Shown here piece by piece: positions 63,621 through 64,000 of a stretch of 64,000 bases of DNA. This DNA is from Bugulina stolonifera (lineage: Eukaryota; Bryozoa; Gymnolaemata; Cheilostomatida; Bugulidae): assembly GCA_935421135.1 (NCBI GenBank), contig OW285192.1:1345501-1409500 (forward strand), written 5' to 3'. Positions within the stretch are counted from its first letter, which is position 1, and each line of letters starts with the position of its first letter. Under the pieces are notes generated by a model that was not told the DNA's origin, did no database searches, and was given only the letters and a program-made list of their open reading frames with translations. The translations under genes were made by a program, and so were the position numbers.

Positions 63621-63774
63621 CTATAAATTATACAACAGAGTACAATGTAGGCAACATAATTGTTAGATGCATATTGACACTCTGAATATTATAATATAAC
63701 AGGATAAATAGTATTATTGTAAATGTGGGCTACATCAGCAAAACTGATATTTCTACCTCTCAATGATATAGACA

Positions 63775-64000
63775 TTAAATACGCTGTAGATATTAGATGA
63801 TCACAGGGTAGAGGTAGTAGTAGATAGATATTAGATGATCACAGGGTAGAGATAGTAGTAGATAGATATTATATGATCACAGGGTAGAGATAGTAGTAGA
63901 TAGATATTAGATGATCACAGGGTATAGATAGTAGTAGATAGATATTAGATGATTACAGGGTAGAGATAGTAGTAGATAGATATTAGATGATTACAGGGTA
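63775..64000. repeat. About 41-bp minisatellite at the window edge
   Basis: Five or more copies of a unit containing TAGATATTAGATGATCACAG then GGTAGAGATAGTAGTAG. The array continues past the end of the window. Confidence 0.9.

Overview
The window is nuclear DNA of an intron-rich metazoan. The evidence is a secreted astacin/MAM protease spread over 23 phase-compatible coding exons, two N-terminal ankyrin-region exons of a TRPC-type channel, Ty3/Gypsy-like LTR elements primed by tRNA-Leu, tRNA-derived SINEs and MITEs. Base composition is AT-rich. Roughly 11 kb, by adding the repeat intervals listed here, is minisatellite. The species cannot be named from sequence alone; an aquatic invertebrate such as a sponge would fit but is not shown.

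Layout. 1-18.9 kb: the minus strand carries two TRPC-like exons (7858-7588 and 3702-3484) in long introns filled with tandem arrays. No other coding exon was recognised there. 18.9-33.8 kb: a cluster of LTR retroelements. Element 1 (18895-24563, plus) has identical-looking 808-bp LTRs, a tRNA-Leu primer site, a Gag ORF, a GGGAAAA slippery site leading into a protease ORF, and a third ORF with a double zinc finger. A 788-bp solo LTR of the same type lies at 27833-28620. Element 2 (28728-33839, minus) has 663-bp LTRs and one 1145-codon ORF that fuses Gag to the same zinc-finger/coiled-coil module without a protease. No reverse transcriptase, RNase H or integrase is visible in either, yet the near-identical LTRs imply recent mobility, so the enzymes were probably supplied in trans. 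33.8-40.4 kb: non-coding, several repeats.

40.4-58.0 kb: the plus-strand astacin gene, in the order propeptide, basic cleavage site, astacin catalytic domain, EGF, CUB, EGF, MAM1, EGF, MAM2, Thr/Pro-rich linker, MAM3, MAM4, stop, then an AATAAA. Several introns begin with tandem arrays that copy the exon end together with its 5' splice site. A hAT-like MITE sits inside one such array. 58-64 kb: fold-back elements, an older LTR remnant carrying a SINE with an 18-bp target duplication, an unassigned plus-strand exon broken by a 28-bp minisatellite, a second MITE copy, and what may be the last exon of a minus-strand gene.

The two most unusual themes are the apparently RT-less, modular LTR family and the repeated amplification of splice-donor-containing segments in one gene.
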